A DNA stretch of 48,903 bases, from NCBI GenBank assembly GCA_037447655.1, contig JBBHKE010001378.1, positions 898,170 to 947,072 of the forward strand, written 5' to 3'. The notes under the pieces were generated by a model that was not told where the DNA came from, searched no databases, and worked only from the letters and a program-made list of their open reading frames with translations. The stretch is from Zygnema cylindricum. Its lineage: Eukaryota > Streptophyta > Zygnematophyceae > Zygnematales > Zygnemataceae. This document shows positions 48,510 through 48,903 of the stretch, piece after piece (positions within the stretch are counted from its first letter, which is position 1; each line of letters opens with the position of its first letter). Position numbers and translations under genes: made by a program.

Positions 48510-48903
48510 TGAAACTCTGAGACCTCCATAAGTCCTCAGAGTAGACAGCTTCCAAGAAGCCTCTAGGATAATCTTGACCCCTTTTCGTTTCAGCAAAAAT
48601 ACCTGCCAACCTGGCAAACAAAATCCCTGACCACCTACACCCCTGTGAAGGCAAGACTCCCCTGAGTCGATAGCAAAAAGAATCTCTGAATTTTCTCCCC
48701 TGAGCAGTAAGTTATGGAGGGTCAAAGTTGACCTTTTGTACAGAAGCTCTCTGGGAGAGGGGTCCTATCTTCTAATTTTTTCTAAGTCCTATCTCTCTCA
48801 CAGACTCTATCTACTGATGTACGGAACCAATCAGAATTGAGTTCCGTACGCAAAAGTACAGCTGCCGGTGTACTTTAGGTACGGACATTGTACGACTTGG
48901 CCT
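48510..48903 (-). repeat. C1 copia LTR in opposite orientation, runs off window
   Basis: Minus end GAGTTTCA at 48510 and upstream R/U5 and GTAC cluster (48820-48893) follow the C1 pattern. No PBS to its left (TAACCCTAACC instead), so it is a solo or truncated LTR inserted tail-to-tail with the outer LTR. Its U3 is beyond the window. Confidence 0.65.

Overview
This window is a eukaryotic, green-plant-like intergenic region made almost wholly of mobile elements. I found no host gene, rRNA, CRISPR array or operon. The lineage is inferred from the primer-binding sites: most copia elements match the anticodon arm of the plant-type initiator tRNA-Met. Plant-type copia and gypsy polyproteins, MITEs and G-box-bearing LTRs agree with this. 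The species cannot be named. A telomere-like (TTAGGG)n stub, a 0.4 kb (CT)n tract and a 10-N gap point to a large, repeat-rich draft genome.

The layout is a nest of elements inside elements, most with target-site duplications (TSDs). From outside in: (1) an old copia LTR, 3488-3827 continuing at 47856-~48509; (2) CopA (+), 3828-47850, TSD ATATA; (3) CopB (-), 4817-44811, TSD AGGTT, lying inside the 5' LTR of CopA; (4) GypC (-), 8577-40899, TSD TTGT, lying inside the integrase of CopB; (5) three insertions in GypC: a solo copia LTR (13630-14619), the gag-only element TRG-D (-, 15881-20433, TSD AGAAA) and CopE (+, 21837-37353, TSD ATTCG), the last splitting the zinc knuckles of GypC Gag; (6) inside CopE, a 9 kb block with copia CopF (-, about 27694-32839), a hAT-type MITE (33571-34012, 8-bp TSD), a telomere-like stub and the CT tract. 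A TA-flanked 199-bp MITE (7937-8135) also interrupts the CopB integrase. At three of these junctions the broken reading frame resumes in frame once the insert and one TSD copy are removed (GypC in CopB, TRG-D in GypC, MITE in CopB). At CopE the two halves of a zinc knuckle meet.

Nearly all coding sequence is decayed. Recognisable parts are copia Gag, protease, integrase, RT and RNase H, and gypsy Gag, protease, RT, RNase H and integrase with a C-terminal PHD-like finger. The best preserved unit is TRG-D: 940-bp LTRs about 99% identical by eye, PBS, purine tract, TSD and one Gag-plus-basic-domain frame broken by a single stop, with no pol.

The least expected signals are in the LTRs. All copia elements here use a half-tRNA (anticodon-loop) primer-binding site that is itself translated as part of Gag. 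Every copia LTR of one superfamily (called C1 here) with an intact U3 carries an antisense tRNA-like unit with a B box, usually an A box, and a nearby T-tract. The U3 regions also share a G-box/ABRE core, CCAAT and clusters of GTAC. The C1-LTR functional readings are inference.
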